Source: Wuchereria bancrofti (taxonomy: Eukaryota > Nematoda > Chromadorea > Rhabditida > Onchocercidae). Taken from it: a stretch of DNA of 64,000 nt. Each line of letters opens with the position of its first letter. Position 1 is the stretch's first letter. The notes beneath the pieces are model-generated. The model was not told the DNA's origin. It did no database searches and worked only from the letters and a program-made list of their open reading frames with translations. Made by a program: the position numbers and the translations under genes. Positions 39,644-52,900 of the stretch are shown here, in pieces. Location of the stretch: the NCBI GenBank assembly GCA_005281725.1, contig SSBO01000009.1, positions 4,910,163 to 4,974,162 of the forward strand, given 5' to 3'.

Positions 39644-40625
39644 AAAGTAAAAGTTACACGCACACAACCAATACGATGTTTTACTTAATCTAAAATTTAA
39701 TTTAATTTATGTAAGCGAATGTAACAAAAAGTCTTGAAAATTAGTGCGCAAAAAATTAATCAAATTCTCATATATGAAATACATATTATCTGTCACAAAA
39801 ACAGCATTTGCAGTAATGAAATATGGCAGTTAATAGCAAATGAATTTGAAGTAAAATGTTATAAAATTTTAAAAACAAAAATAAAATTCTAAATATATAA
39901 AAGTATATTACTGGTGTTTGCTATTAAGAATTTCTCGGAAAAATTTAGAAAAATGGAATCAACACTTTGGAAACCAATGATAAATTTAGCAAATTTTCCA
40001 TTTGTTATCAGTAAAAATATCCTATACTCAATGCCAAATTGTTCTGGTCAGTGAAATGTTTTGCTAAGAAAAGTTTATTAATGGGGATTATATTTTTTTC
40101 GGGATTAAAAATAAATTATTTTTAGTCTAAGCATCAATTTTAACATTTCTGAAATTCAATATTTTAGCTGTTTTGGAATTTTTAGCAAAAAAAAGTTTCA
40201 TCAAAATATTCACTGACGATAGTTCACATTATTTCACAAATCTGAAATATTTATCCATTACTAGAAGAGGGCAAATTTTCCTGAGCGGTTGTGGGCTGTT
40301 GGAGCACGCATGTAGCGCCATGCATTACTGTATTGGGTAATATTGGGATTTCATCAAAATATACTTTTGGTGGTATATTTAGTTGAAACTCACCTGCAAT
40401 TCGAATATTTCTTGAATCGAAAAGAAGCACAAATCACTTTTAAGAGTGAAATATGTTTGTTAAATTGCTTTTTTTTTTATTAAATATGCACTTAAAATGG
40501 AGATAAATGTTGATAATAATATGAAATTTTTACAAAAGTGACTTATTTATACTTTTTCACATTATTTATCTCATTATTTGTGCCACAATCTTGTATTACT
40601 TAATTTTTTCCCTAGTTTAGTTAGC

Positions 40626-43039
40626 TCAGATCCATAAATGATGCGAAAAGGAAGAAGCGAACTTGCCTGGGGCGTTAGAGTTACCGGAAGGACGGTACAT
40701 TGCGACAGTAGCGACACAGTTAGTGCTAGTATTCCACTGTCGAGCAATACCCATTTCAGAGGTTTCCTTCCAAACTATTTGCGTGAAATGCTGCGTCTCT
40801 GAAAAATTCTCCAAGCAGCTGTAATTTTTTATTTGGTAATTTTATGAAACTGTAAATTCGATAGAAATAAAATTGCCATAACCTGAATGGATGATTTAAT
40901 TATTTATTCAATTATTCATTTATTCACAAAAATTTCTAACCTAGTCTAGAAAACTGGAAAACTAAAGTTTTGAAGATAACGGCTTTAAATCAGGAAAATT
41001 TTGAGAAGTAAGATTTTCGATTCTCGGCCTTTCAGAAAACTGCTCAAGTTTATTCCATTATTCTCCTTTTCAATGTAAAATTAGCAAGTAATATTCTTTT
41101 AATTACTCTTTAAAACAGTTCATCAAAATTTTATCATCAACTTTCAAGGATAAATATCCCTATTTGAAAGCAATATTTTCTCTTTTTTTTGAAAGCAGTA
41201 AATTAGTCGTTTTTCGGTAGAGTTGTCCAGTCTTTTCAGTCCAACTGTTTATTTTGAGAGTGTGTAGAACTTGGCTCTTCCAGTAAACTACAGATTCGAA
41301 GCACTCTGGTAAGTGATTTCACTGGAAAGAGAGTGCCAGCAACAACTGTTTGTTTCTTTGTAGGAAGGGTGCGCAAAAATTCTTGACAAAACACTTGAAG
41401 GTAAAGGAATCAAACATTTGCTGCGCAAAAGCATTAACCAACTTCAGAAAAGTCTCTGATGACGTTGCAAACATTGTCGCATTCAACGCAACAGTAAACA
41501 GATCATTTTTTGATATGATAAGTGGTTACCACAATTACGAAGCTGACTATTTACTATATTTTGTCAGTGCATTGATAAAATGACTATCTTAAGCTATGCT
41601 CCACAAAGATCTCAAATTCAGAACTATGAAAAACTGGCACGAAACATCCTCTCGCAATTTACCGCCTTTAGAATTTAAAGGACTTCGGGCAACAATAAAC
41701 TCACTGGGATTCCATCGTGGCCTTTCGAAATCGAAGTGCTCTGCTTCGCTGGCCCAAATTTCGGTAATTTCGGCACCGGAAGGTAAATGAGTTTGTTCAT
41801 CTATTATTGTTAACCGTATATTTTCACCTATTCCTGACAAGCATTTAATTAATTTTTGTCCCAAAATTATAAAATTGCTGCTTGATTGATATATAGTATC
41901 AAAACTTTATCTAAAGAATTTCACCTACAAAAAAATTTAATTTGAATAATATAAACTTTAGTCCTTTTTTTTCGAGAAATAAAAAGCGTTGGGTAATGAA
42001 GGTACTGCAATTGTGATACGGCTAATCATTCCGAATTTCTAGAAATACAAATATTACTACCCTGTAATTCTGGAAATAATATCCGTCCTCTTTCAGCCAG
42101 TTTAACTGCCCAGGAATGGGCCAGATCACATAATTCCTGAGACCATATCAATGGCTGGCATCCATATCGTGCCCTCACCCAATTATGAGCATCCAAACAT
42201 TCACGTTGAAAATTCACTTCACCTGTAAAAAATAATTCTAATTAATTGTCTGGTTACTTGTTTTTAAACTCCAAAACTCAGCAATACAATTGACACTTCA
42301 TCTCGATTATAATGATTTCAAAATGATATTCCTCAGAACTTTTTTCACTTCTTTATTCAGATATTTTTGAATATATTTGCTCGACTGTTTTTTCAATTTC
42401 TCACAGCATAACAACTAATGAATTAATGAAATCCTATTGATTACAAAATCCTTATTCCTAACTCTATCCCAAGCAGTTTAGTCATAAAAATAGAAAGTTA
42501 CATCGATTCTTATTACTACATAATTGCTGCAACGTTACATCGATTATTACTACATAATTACTCGCATGTTAAACCCTATAAAGTATATTTTGTTTACTAA
42601 AATGGTTGACTTTTAATGCAAACTTACCAACCGCAACAAATTTAGGCCTCTTTTTGACATATTTGACATCGGCAATGGTTTGCATCATGTGTTTATCCAA
42701 TTCTTCATCAAAATGGCGTTCTTCTCCCATCGATGATGATGTAGCATCGTAACAACTGTTACATTCATCTGTAGTTGTTGATTCCCTGAAATTTTTAATT
42801 CTTCATAAAATTTTTCTATTATCGATAAAATTTTAATCATGGAAAGCAAGTGGATTTAAAAGTATGTGAAGAAAGAAGTCTCTTGGAAAAGAATAAGTTT
42901 ACTTGAAGCCACTGGTTGTGCGACAAAAAGTACCACTTGCTGCCAGAGTAGTTGTTCCATTAATACAATTTTCATCTACCTTTTCATGTTGATCCGATTT
43001 TGATTTTTTCAATTTTTTTCTACCAAAGAATTTTTTCAT
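40626..43039 (-). CDS. CAP-domain (SCP/TAPS) protein without signal peptide
   Basis: Five exons join in phase: 43039-42903, 42785-42628, 42222-42061, 41833-41705 and 40798-40626, giving 252 residues. Residues 1-98 form a basic then acidic polar extension (MKKFFGRKKLKK, DECNSC) with no signal peptide. The CAP fold follows: HNWVRARYG with H111, the GEN motif with E156, WASEAEHFDF with E182, and QHFTQIVWK with H199, matching the usual His/Glu/Glu/His tetrad. GNSNAPG corresponds to the C-terminal CAP2 region. An intracellular GAPR-1/GLIPR2-like role fits better than the secreted venom-allergen-like group. The C-terminus is short (SFSHHLWI) compared with relatives. A GC-type donor (CCAG|GCAAGT at 40666-40665) could send the transcript to an unseen further exon. 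An acceptor (tttcag) lies 5 bases before the ATG. Confidence 0.9.
41258..41459 (+). CDS. Possible small nested exons in a CAP-gene intron
   Basis: Inside the intron between the last two CAP exons, the opposite strand shows a short open stretch ending at a good donor (CTG|GTAAGT, 41308/41309). A phase-0 acceptor (tttctttgtag) follows at 41363, then 31 codons to a TGA at 41457-41459. The second exon peptide is charged and coding-like (CAKILDKTLEGKGIKHLLRK). No start codon or family was found. It may be a relic of another gene or chance. Confidence 0.2.
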
Positions 43040-43044
43040 CACTA

Positions 43045-43046
43045 CT
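43045..43046 (-). promoter_or_regulatory. Likely trans-splice acceptor of the CAP gene
   Basis: On the minus strand ccatatttcag ends here, five bases before the ATG at 43039. In nematodes an acceptor this close to the start, with no upstream exon, usually receives a spliced leader. This is inference; a cis intron in the 5' UTR is the alternative. Confidence 0.5.
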
Positions 43047-46000
43047 GAAATATGGAATATTTTGAACGCTCAAATAACTACAGAAAATACTTTAGATGTA
43101 CCACCAATTATTTAAAATTAATTTTACATCAGATATGTCTCACAGAATGGTATGCAAAAAACTTGAACTGCTTTTGAAGTTAGCGGACAAATGTATATGA
43201 ACACAACGAACATATACTTCAAAAAAGTCGAAAAATGAGGATATCATTTTTCAAAAAAATGGCAGAAAGAATATATTTATGCAGGATGTTTACTTGCATG
43301 GATTATTAACTTCATTATTCTCTTGATTCCAGTGACTTATCTAGCCATGACCATCCTAATCCGAAATTTTAATTAAAAGAGAGGGGAGCAAAGGAATTAC
43401 AGCCATCAAAACAAGGATGATGCACCAAACACTTTCGCTTAGGCTGAAGTTTTTGCTGCTCTATTGTTTTTGTATGTTCATTGTATGACTATTCAATTCT
43501 AAAATTACGGGGACTTAAAAACAGAAGTGGAAAACTTCTCACTTGACATAAGTGAAAAATTGGGCAGTTTATTGAATAAAAAATATAATGAAGAGAAAAA
43601 TTTCTAATTTACAAAATATGAAATAGTCAGGAGATTATCCAAAAGATTGTTGAAAAAGCTGAAATTTTAGTCAATAATTGTTTCAATATTTTGGAATTCC
43701 TGAAGAAAAAATACAATAACGTTTCAGCTTCATACAACGATCTTTTCAACTTGCTTTGATACTAAAAACTTAAGAGAATTTTGTTTATAAGAGTTCAACC
43801 AGAAACTTTATCTTTTTTCATTAAAAAATATAATTTCTTCGCAAAAAATTTTCCAAAGCATATTATTGTTAAATATCTTGGAGATATACTAGGGATGTTC
43901 AAATTATTTTACGGTAAACGGCTTTAAAAGAAAAATGGAAAAAAATATCTTGATAAAACAGCCTGACTGAATTTATTTTGATATCGGAATGATTTTAATA
44001 TCTAATATCAGTAATTGATCGACGTGTAGATTTCCCGTCTGCACTAAACAGATTGCTGCCAACCGCTCTTATTCATAATAACATTTTTATTTGAGACACT
44101 TCCTGAAAACTAGCAAACAATCGCAATGCTTAATGGTTCCAAGGAATTATTACGTCAACAAATAAAAATAAAAATATGTATATCTTTTTCAAAGTAAAGC
44201 AGATGGATATGTACGCATGATGTGATTTCAAAAAAAAGAGATAACTAATCTCGTGTCACCGCTCTCGTAGTTTGCATTTCATTTTTTAAGATTTATGCAT
44301 AGAGAGAGCAAATATAATCAGTGACCATTTGACATAAGACTTTCATGCTTCAAGATAAGATTGATAAGTGGCATGCACAAATAGTGAAAATAAACCCAAG
44401 GGGTCATTTACGCGAGAAAGATGTTTGCGAGTATAACAAGCAATTCTAGATGATGAACAGAAAATTTCTAAATCTCAATCAACCACTACTACGCCTCATG
44501 TCCAAGCCGAAAGATAAAGTGCCATATTTGAAGAATTCATGAAAGAAGCCCAACTGTCACATCAGAACAAAACCACTTCATCCAGCTAATAATTGCACTA
44601 TCACTACTCTAAGATCAACTAATGCACAGAAAATATAGGCAGGCCTTTTTGAGTTTCGAGGAGGATCTAATCCTCACATTTCAACATTATTTGACCAATG
44701 CAAATCAGTGTTGAGATGTCCAAATGTGATTTCACAATAGCATCTGTTAAAATCAACTTTATTTGAACATATTAACAAGAAATAGCATTGATAAGAAATA
44801 GAGTGAAATGTGAAAAGAAAATTTATTTTATGGATGGGCTATGAAATGTTCTCGATGTAACGCATATCCTTAGCTTAAACAAAATTTGCGACAAGAAAGA
44901 GGAAATGAAATAAATTCTTAGCTGGCTGATTTAAGCTTAATTTTTTCAGGAATCTGGAAACGGTCAGTGCTATCCAATTTTTTCTTTTGTCCATTCGTCT
45001 TCTCAAAACTGACTAAGAAAGAAATAATCTTAAATCTTCATCGACGACAAAAACAGTGAGGCTAATTGTTGGGACAAACATTTTCTTTGATGTTAACAAA
45101 TTCTACTCCCATAACTGTTGTTAAAAATAGCAAATTCTCAGAAATATTCAGTGGCAAATAGTTTAAATCAGAAGAGTTCTTTAGGAAGATTAGGATTTAA
45201 AATCAATTCATTCCAAAATCTAATTTGGGCCATAATTATATAGAGTGAAGCACAAGACATGAAATTAGAAATTAAAAAATATTCAGAACAAAATATAAAA
45301 AGTTACTCCAAAAAGTAATTTTGTAATGAAAGAAGTTGGGATTGGCATTCAAAAAATATTGTTACATTTGATGCATCGCTAAACAAAAGAGTTTAGTTGT
45401 GGATAGCTTAAGGAAATAGACTATGAAAAGGAGAAAATTTATGGGTCTCATTCGATAACAGCTGGGCTAGAAATGTGTAAAGTAGAAAGAGCGGCTAAAT
45501 AGAGTAAAGAGAGAGTAGAGTGGATTGCATCAGCCGCTCTGGCCTTAATCTGACAGCAATTTTTCATCTTTTTTTTTCATTTAAACAATAAAGACCAAAG
45601 TGTAGAGTTGCCTTCACATTGTTATTTTTCAAAACAGATAATTTTCTCGTTTCTTTTTTCCGGTCAAAATTATGGGAAGTTTTCGAGAAAAACAAACTTG
45701 CTGATTTTAGTTCGAATTTTATTTCCAGAAAAATGTTGATTTCACTTCCTTGCATATTTCTTCTGAAACCTACTGGTAATTGCTTATTTTATCACACTTT
45801 AATTAGCAATGACTTAAGTGACAGTTAGCAGAAGAAAAGTAATAACTATTGAGTGAGTAATGGGAGAAATATTTCATTGTAGTTTATTTAACGAGATTAA
45901 GAAAAATGACTGACAATAATAAACAGCGCTGTGGTGTCGCACATCTTCGTCTATTTTTGGAAGTCTAAAGTTGGTACTAATATAGACAGAAATGAATGTA

Positions 46001-46715
46001 ATATAAGCTTGGCTATATTGGCTTATAAGACCCATGTGCACCACTATGCCAAAAATTATTGGTGCCTTAAAATAGCGCCTGGCCTTATGAATAGAATGGC
46101 AGGATTCAGCTGGTCTGGAGTGTTAGCAAACTGATTATGAGATTTTGGATGAAGAATTGTAAACAGTAGTAATAGTTGAATAAATTGATACTGAAGCACG
46201 AGAATACATAGTGTATTATAGGGAAATTCGACATCATCCGATTCATAACATAAGAAAAACGACAGTTAATGTTTTATGCCTGCTGTATTCGCAGCATTGG
46301 TTAATGAAAGGAAAAAGTTTGTGGTACGTTGAGATATCAAATATAGTCCAGTATCTCAAATTATACTGCTGAAAGGTCAACAAAGGTGAAAGATGACAGG
46401 AATATAATGTACTGCTAATTGCTTATTTCATGAGGGGACATTGTGTTTCCAAAGATGTTATCGTCATCTGATATCACATGTTATAATCCTTGGCTGGATA
46501 AATTGACCTCGCACTGTGAAAGCACCAGCGATTCTCATGAGATCTATGGTACGAGCTGAAGCTAATAGTTCGGAATTCCTGAAGTGCCGTCTAATTTAAA
46601 AATGCAGGGAAGAATTGTTTAAACTAGCATCTCGCGATGTATCTACCAGCCAAGTGCTCTAGCAGATCGATTTCGTTCAACAAATTTCGTTTCGTTGTTT
46701 GGCATTCTTGCCTCG

Positions 46716-46743
46716 TATGTGTGTGTTGTGTGTGTATATATAT
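46716..46743 (+). repeat. TG/TA microsatellite
   Basis: Run of alternating TG and TA dinucleotides (tatgtgtgtgttgtgtgtg and onward). Confidence 0.88.
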
Positions 46744-46977
46744 GAGTGCATATGTGTGATTATAGGAAGAGTAATGGCATATTAAACGACCTTGGAAAAA
46801 GCAGAAAGTTTTGAGTACAATTGGAGAGTATTGTTTCATAAAGGAAGAGAAAGACAGTATTTGTGAGATGGGAAAAATCATGAAGTAATCTTGACGACCA
46901 CAACTACTTAGGTGTGAAGGGATAGAGCGGCAATGAACTTATTTAATACTCCCAAAACAACTGCTACTATTAGCTTT

Positions 46978-46994
46978 GAGAGAGAGAGAGAGTG
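46978..46994 (+). repeat. GA microsatellite
   Basis: Run of GA dinucleotides (gagagagagagagtgag) in gene-poor sequence. Confidence 0.85.
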
Positions 46995-49944
46995 AGAAAA
47001 AGAGAAAATAATAGCTAATGCCTTGAGTAAACAAGCCTTGAATAGATTGCTGCACTTGCTGTTGAACTTCAATAGAATTTCAATATGTTTGGAAGATATT
47101 TTTATATGAAAAAATTTGGGAAAACGAAAAATGCCGTCAAAAGTCACATTAAAATCCATGAATTGGATACTTATTGAAATTTGAATAAAGAATATGAGAT
47201 CTGTTTGGGTTGCTAGATTGCCATTCAGACTACCGTTATAGCTTTTGTGGTATATTTCTATAAACATTCAGGAGGGTAGTCATTTTGCAATCAAACACAA
47301 GAATTTTCTAAAGACGCATTATGCATTAAGTCATTTCAGGCTATGCAAAACAAATGGAGGAAAAAGCAAAATTTAAACTTTGTCTCAAGTTGACATCTCA
47401 CTCTACGACTGGACTGAACATCTAAATGATTTAGTCTTGATTGGAATGTATAATAGAAGCAGTTATTAAATCTCCAATTAGCGCACATTTAGCATTAATA
47501 CAAGGACAAAAATGTAAACATTTGAACAACGAGAATTTTACACTCTTTAAAATTGAAATAATGGAACAGTGATTATTTAACTTGTCGTTTCCACAATATA
47601 TATGCTATTTTCATCGATTATTTCAAAATGTTGTTAAATGTTAGATTAATAATGAACTGAGCTCTTTCTCCCTTTTACGCCATGAGACAAGATAACAATC
47701 CAAATCTGTATAATTTGTTATAGCATGCTTGATGATGAGCAATTTAACAAAAGGATAAGGGATATTCCTCTTTTTCTAACTTTGATTGTACATTACCTTT
47801 TGGGAATCGAATGAGTACGATAATTGAAGCATGGAGGGATCTGAATATAATAACTAAAAGTATAGAGGAGTTAAAAAAGACTCTAACTTTTATTGAAATA
47901 AAACGATGTTAATACTTTATTCATGATATGATAAATATCTATGGATTATTAGTTAGAGTAGTTGATGTTGAAAGTATGCCGGAATAGTTATTTGATCTTT
48001 ATCAAACTATGATCCATCAAACTACTTCTTTTTTAAATGATAAATGAAATGTTGACGAGAGAGCAAGAGAATTTAAAAGTCAAAAGTATGCCACTAGTTG
48101 AATTAAGAATTATAAAAATACACCTGAAGAGCTGTTACCTTAAATGAATAAGCCACGTTATAGTTAAGAACAGGTAGGAGGGAACAAGAGAAGCAACAAA
48201 CGGATAAACGAAGATGAATAATTTGAAATCCTGTGCTGATTCCAATTTCTCAAATATATTTCACACAAATCAATTTTTTTTTCGACTCCTAACAAAGATT
48301 TTTTTTCTCCAATCTTTGTTTCTATTTATGTTTTAATTAGAATCGAAGATTAATACATTAATTAAAACTGGAGAAAAAAAAGTTAGCAGCTTCGTAACAA
48401 AACTTTCTGCTAGATGAATTGTTCAGAGCACTAAACTAGTCTATAATTAAACTATTCAACTAATTCTTCTTTAAATTAAGATAGCATTTTATTATTTTAC
48501 CCATGTGTGCACTTAATTAGTTGTCATCTTTTCTATTCTATGTGATCGTTTATTGTATTGATTCCTCTCAAGAAGTACAACCTTTCTTTTAAAGAACTTT
48601 AGACATATTCTCAGTAAGTTCTTTTATGACGAGAAAATGGTATGCATTAGCTAAGCATTAGATGAATTGAATGAGAAGTGGTAGGAGGATAAGCCTGAAA
48701 GTCGGGCTGCCAATGATGATATCCGATTATTTGGCTTGTTAATTTTTTTATGTAAATGCATGGAATATTAAGTAGTTGATTTAAGAGATGAAAGTTAGTG
48801 GAAAGAGTAATTATAACATGCTCTTCGCCTCATCATTCATGCATGTTGTTAACAGTACTGATGCATCTGCTGCAATCAACTTAAGACATTTCTGATATCT
48901 TTTCTATTGTTAATGTCACTATTAGGCCTTTACTACTCTTTCTTCCTAATCTTATTAACCTTCGCTGATCGATGTTAGTTCATCTTATTTTTGCCAATTG
49001 ATTATCATAAATGACTCAGTATAGCCTTTTGGATATCGTTGTAATCAGAGTCTCATAAAAATGATTGTTTAGTTCAAGTAACTTAGCTTTATGGTTTATT
49101 TTAATCATATTCAGTTCCAAAATGTTATTCAATTATTCAAATATTACATAACAAACAATTTAACCATCAGCAATAAAGCCATCATGTGAAGTACTGTTTG
49201 CAGTTGGATTTGTCCAATAATATTATACTTCATTATTAAATGATTAGGCCTTTAATTTAATCCTAAGATAACAATGAAACTCAGTCTTATGATCAAAATA
49301 AAAAAAGAATTTATCAAATCGAAAAATCTTATTTCCGTAATATCATTACCTTATATCTTAACAGCCATTTTTTAGATGACGACAGATGCAAAAAACACTA
49401 GACCCCGGGCCTTGCCGCTATTTTCAGGATTTTTATTTGTATAATGAATCTCTAAAACTATTTCAAGCAATATACGATTACCGTATCTAAGTTTTTCTAC
49501 TTTACCTTTCACATTGAAATTGTCGAAGCTTTTAATAAGTATGAATTTATAATTAAATATTTTTAATTGTATTCTTACAAATATTGGATGCATCTAGAAT
49601 TGTTAAGAATTTTTTTAATAAGGAAGTGAAGAGTACAAATAACTTTTTTCTTTCCAAATTGTATACTGATTTTCATTTTTTTTCAGAGTTCAAATGATTA
49701 GAGGCAAATCAAATTCCATAATAATTTTCAAATTGATCATGTTATACCCGATCATGTTATACTCTTGGGAAACAAAATACTTAAAATTTATTTGATCTGA
49801 TTAGAAGTAAATTCGGGAGAGTTGCGATTAAGTTTAAATATTCACATAGAGTCCTGTACGATGACTTCGTGTTTAATCAGTGTATATATGTTATCACTAA
49901 AACATCCTCCAAATGCATTTGACACTTGAATTTTGAGATTTCAG

Positions 49945-52900
49945 ATGAAATGGCATTGGAATGAGATCAATCAAGAATGCGAAGAGTTTCACTACGGTGG
50001 ATGTTTGGGCAATGGAAATCGCTTCGATAGCAAACAACAGTATATGAATCGTTGTGCATATGAAACTCATAGACATGTCTTTATACCAGGCAAGCTCAGA
50101 TACTTAAATTGTGAGGAATTTCAGGACCATACTTTCAATTTTTTGTTGTATCTTTCAGTAACAAGGCGATATTTTGAGTGAGCAATACAGACTTCCTAAA
50201 TATTCATAAATTTTTATAAGCTTTTGCAGCCAATTACTATCCCATCTTTATTTCGCATTTGGGAGAGATTAATTTTGCATCATTCTTAGAGGTGTGCTTG
50301 TTAGATGCTCATCCGGGAGGGATACTACAATGACGATCGGAAAGGCCACTGGTGGTACTACTTCAATGCAACTGACGGTGATTGTCATAGATTCTTTTAC
50401 TATGGATGTGGTGGTAATGATAATCGCTTTTATAGTCACTATCACTGTAAAAAGGTGTGTGGCGAACGTTTAGCGCCCGATACTGGTAAATTTCAATTAA
50501 TTTTTAAATGTCAAAGCTTCTGAAGCGAAGCGAATCTTATGCTCCAGTTTTATCGCACTAAATTGATTGTGACGACAGTTAAAAAAATTATGTTAATTCA
50601 ACTTATGGTTAGTTCAGATGGGACATTCCTTGTAATCACTGGTCCTTCTAGCCACTACACATGTGAATGTCAAGAAGGTTGCTTCTGTTTTGATCATAAA
50701 TTTGTAGCATGTGATCGCTGTGATGTTCGTACATCGATATGTATTATTCATTCGAAATACAACTATGCATGTGAATGTCGAGAAGGATTTGCCAAAAATG
50801 CTGGCGGTGAATGTGTTGGTTAGTTGTCTCCAGCAATTATAAAAATCTGAAAATGTCGAAGAAATACTTTAAGACATTTACGTCAAAAATTTTATACTGT
50901 TTTATATAAGTGTGAACCGACTTCCTTCTCTTATATGAGTACAAACAATTGTTTTGAATGCAATTTCTGCGTCATTTTTCTATGATTTATTCCTGTTAGC
51001 TAAGTTATGAAATTTAATGACATATTTAGACCACTGCTAACATGATTGCAACTTAGAGTACTTATAATATGTTAAGCTGTAGCATTAAATCAAATAAAGC
51101 CACGAATTCTTTTTATAGATTTAGACGAATGCCGTATCGGAAATTCACTTTGCAATCGGAATGCACGTTGCGTGAATACGGTTGGCTCGTATACATGCAA
51201 ATGTAATATTGGCTATAGCGGAGACGGGAAAAAATGCGCTTACGTTGGCATTGGTATGCACAATAACACGAGAAAGTTTAATTTTTTATTTCCTAACAGC
51301 AATTACCATAGTACATTTCATTTGGTAATAAAAATCTGATAGAAAAAACGTTTCAGTAGAATTATATTTTGCTATGAAGTCGAATTTAATTGAAACGAAT
51401 TAAAATAATTGCTCGATGCACAAATTTTTTAAGAAATTTATTTCTGAAAAACTAGCAGATGCAATCTGTTCACAGGGTATTTGCACCTGTAATGTTGGTT
51501 TCAAAGGCGATGGGTTAAACTGCACAGGTTTTCACTTAAAACTCCATTTGAAAGCATAAAGGTTAAAAAAGACAAATTTACTTGAAGTTTCATAAAAACT
51601 ACTGTTGTATATAAATGAAGCGATTGTCAATAAGTAGTAGTATTATGTTTTACAAGCATATACAGCAAACGCTGAACCAGCAGCCGTCTAAGTCGAAATG
51701 TAGAAAATTACTATCATTAGACGATGAAGATATTTTGACATTATTTTTACGAGTGATAGGCACTGATCAGCATCTACTTCTGCAGATATTGATGAGTGCT
51801 TATCATGGCCTAGGGCATGCCACTATCATGCTAAGTGTCATAATATCGAAGGATCGTATCTGTGCGAGTGTCGACCTGGCTATGCAGGTAATGGCTACAG
51901 CTGCACTTCTAATCCTTGTAGGTTTATTTTCTTTCTTCATATTTTCCATCATCTTTCACCATTTTATCAGACAATAAGTAGTTATTGATAAAATCAGATA
52001 ATAAAAAATTGTAGCGGCATGTACGAATTCATTCGACCGTCAGTAGAGTAATCAATGCGGCCTAGGAAATTGGCGTCCTTGTTACTACTACGATTATGAA
52101 AACAGTCGCTGCAGATCATTTTGGTATGATGGGTGTCCGGGGAAATCCATGAATATATTCTCGGATGCGAATACTTGCCAAGTGTTGTGTGAAATGACCA
52201 ATGAATTTAACAGACGAGGTCAGCTAATGTTTCAGATGAACTTTACCTAACATATAGGATTTCTCTATTTTCTGCTTTGATCTTTTTTATGAATGTAGTG
52301 AAGAACAGATTTTATGTATGTTGAACAGGATATGAAAAAGATGAAAGCTGGATGTAACTATGAATCGATGGCTTATGAATTTAATCTATTCATAGGTCAA
52401 ATTCATGGTAATTCATTTTTTCTTTCATGTTTCTTTTGCCCTTTTTTTATCATATCTGGTATTACCAAATAGAACGATTTAATTTTGCAATATCATTTCA
52501 TGAAGTAAACACAATAGTTCCCAAAAAAGTCTGTTCTTTGAGGTGGTTAGCAATATGAATTAAAATTTGCTTCAGCCCATCTTTATTTTAACTATTGACA
52601 AATATTCAGAAAAGTGCTATACATCCAATGGATTAGAGCTTCGCAGACTGATATTTGCAAGTTACATGATGATAAAACACATTTTATATTTCATAGACGC
52701 TTCGATATCTAAAAAAGCTTTTAGATTTTATTCTGATTTCTTTGTCTATAATACATTATTTGGGAAGCCCTATGATAAAAAGACAGAGAAACTAGAAAAG
52801 AGCTTATAAACTAAATGACTCTGTAGTTTTAAGGTCTAATGATAGCACTTTTCTCATTCTGAACTTAAATGTTGCCTGAAAAAAGAGCAGGTGATAGTAG

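Larger units (their letters stand above)
25596..40625. other. 15-kb gene-poor region upstream of Delta
   Basis: I see no multi-exon gene with consistent phases on either strand. The longest frame (27619-28062, plus) lies in a locally GC-richer patch and matches nothing I know; it ends in a CT-microsatellite-derived Ser/Leu stretch. Other frames (36174-36434, 37688-37945, 38621-38890) look like chance. The region holds simple repeats, an imperfect hairpin at 28725-28796 and diverged repeats near 39.2-39.6 kb, listed separately. Its position 5' of a developmental signalling gene suggests a large regulatory domain, but that is inference. Confidence 0.5.
43047..49944. other. Gene-poor region 5' of the CAP and Kunitz/EGF genes
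   Basis: No convincing exon was found on either strand. The open frames at 46624-46881 and 46908-47267 (minus) overlap TG and GA microsatellites and look like chance. A short frame beginning at about 49697 reads MIRGKSNSIIIFKLIMLYP after an acceptor (tttttttcag) and could be a signal-peptide exon of the downstream gene, but it ends in a stop without a supported donor. The missing first half of the first Kunitz domain must lie in this region if the gene is intact. Confidence 0.45.

Noticed and set aside
46908..47267. 119-codon minus-strand open frame
   Set aside because: Phe/Ile/Ser-rich translation of AT-rich DNA overlapping a GA microsatellite; no family features.
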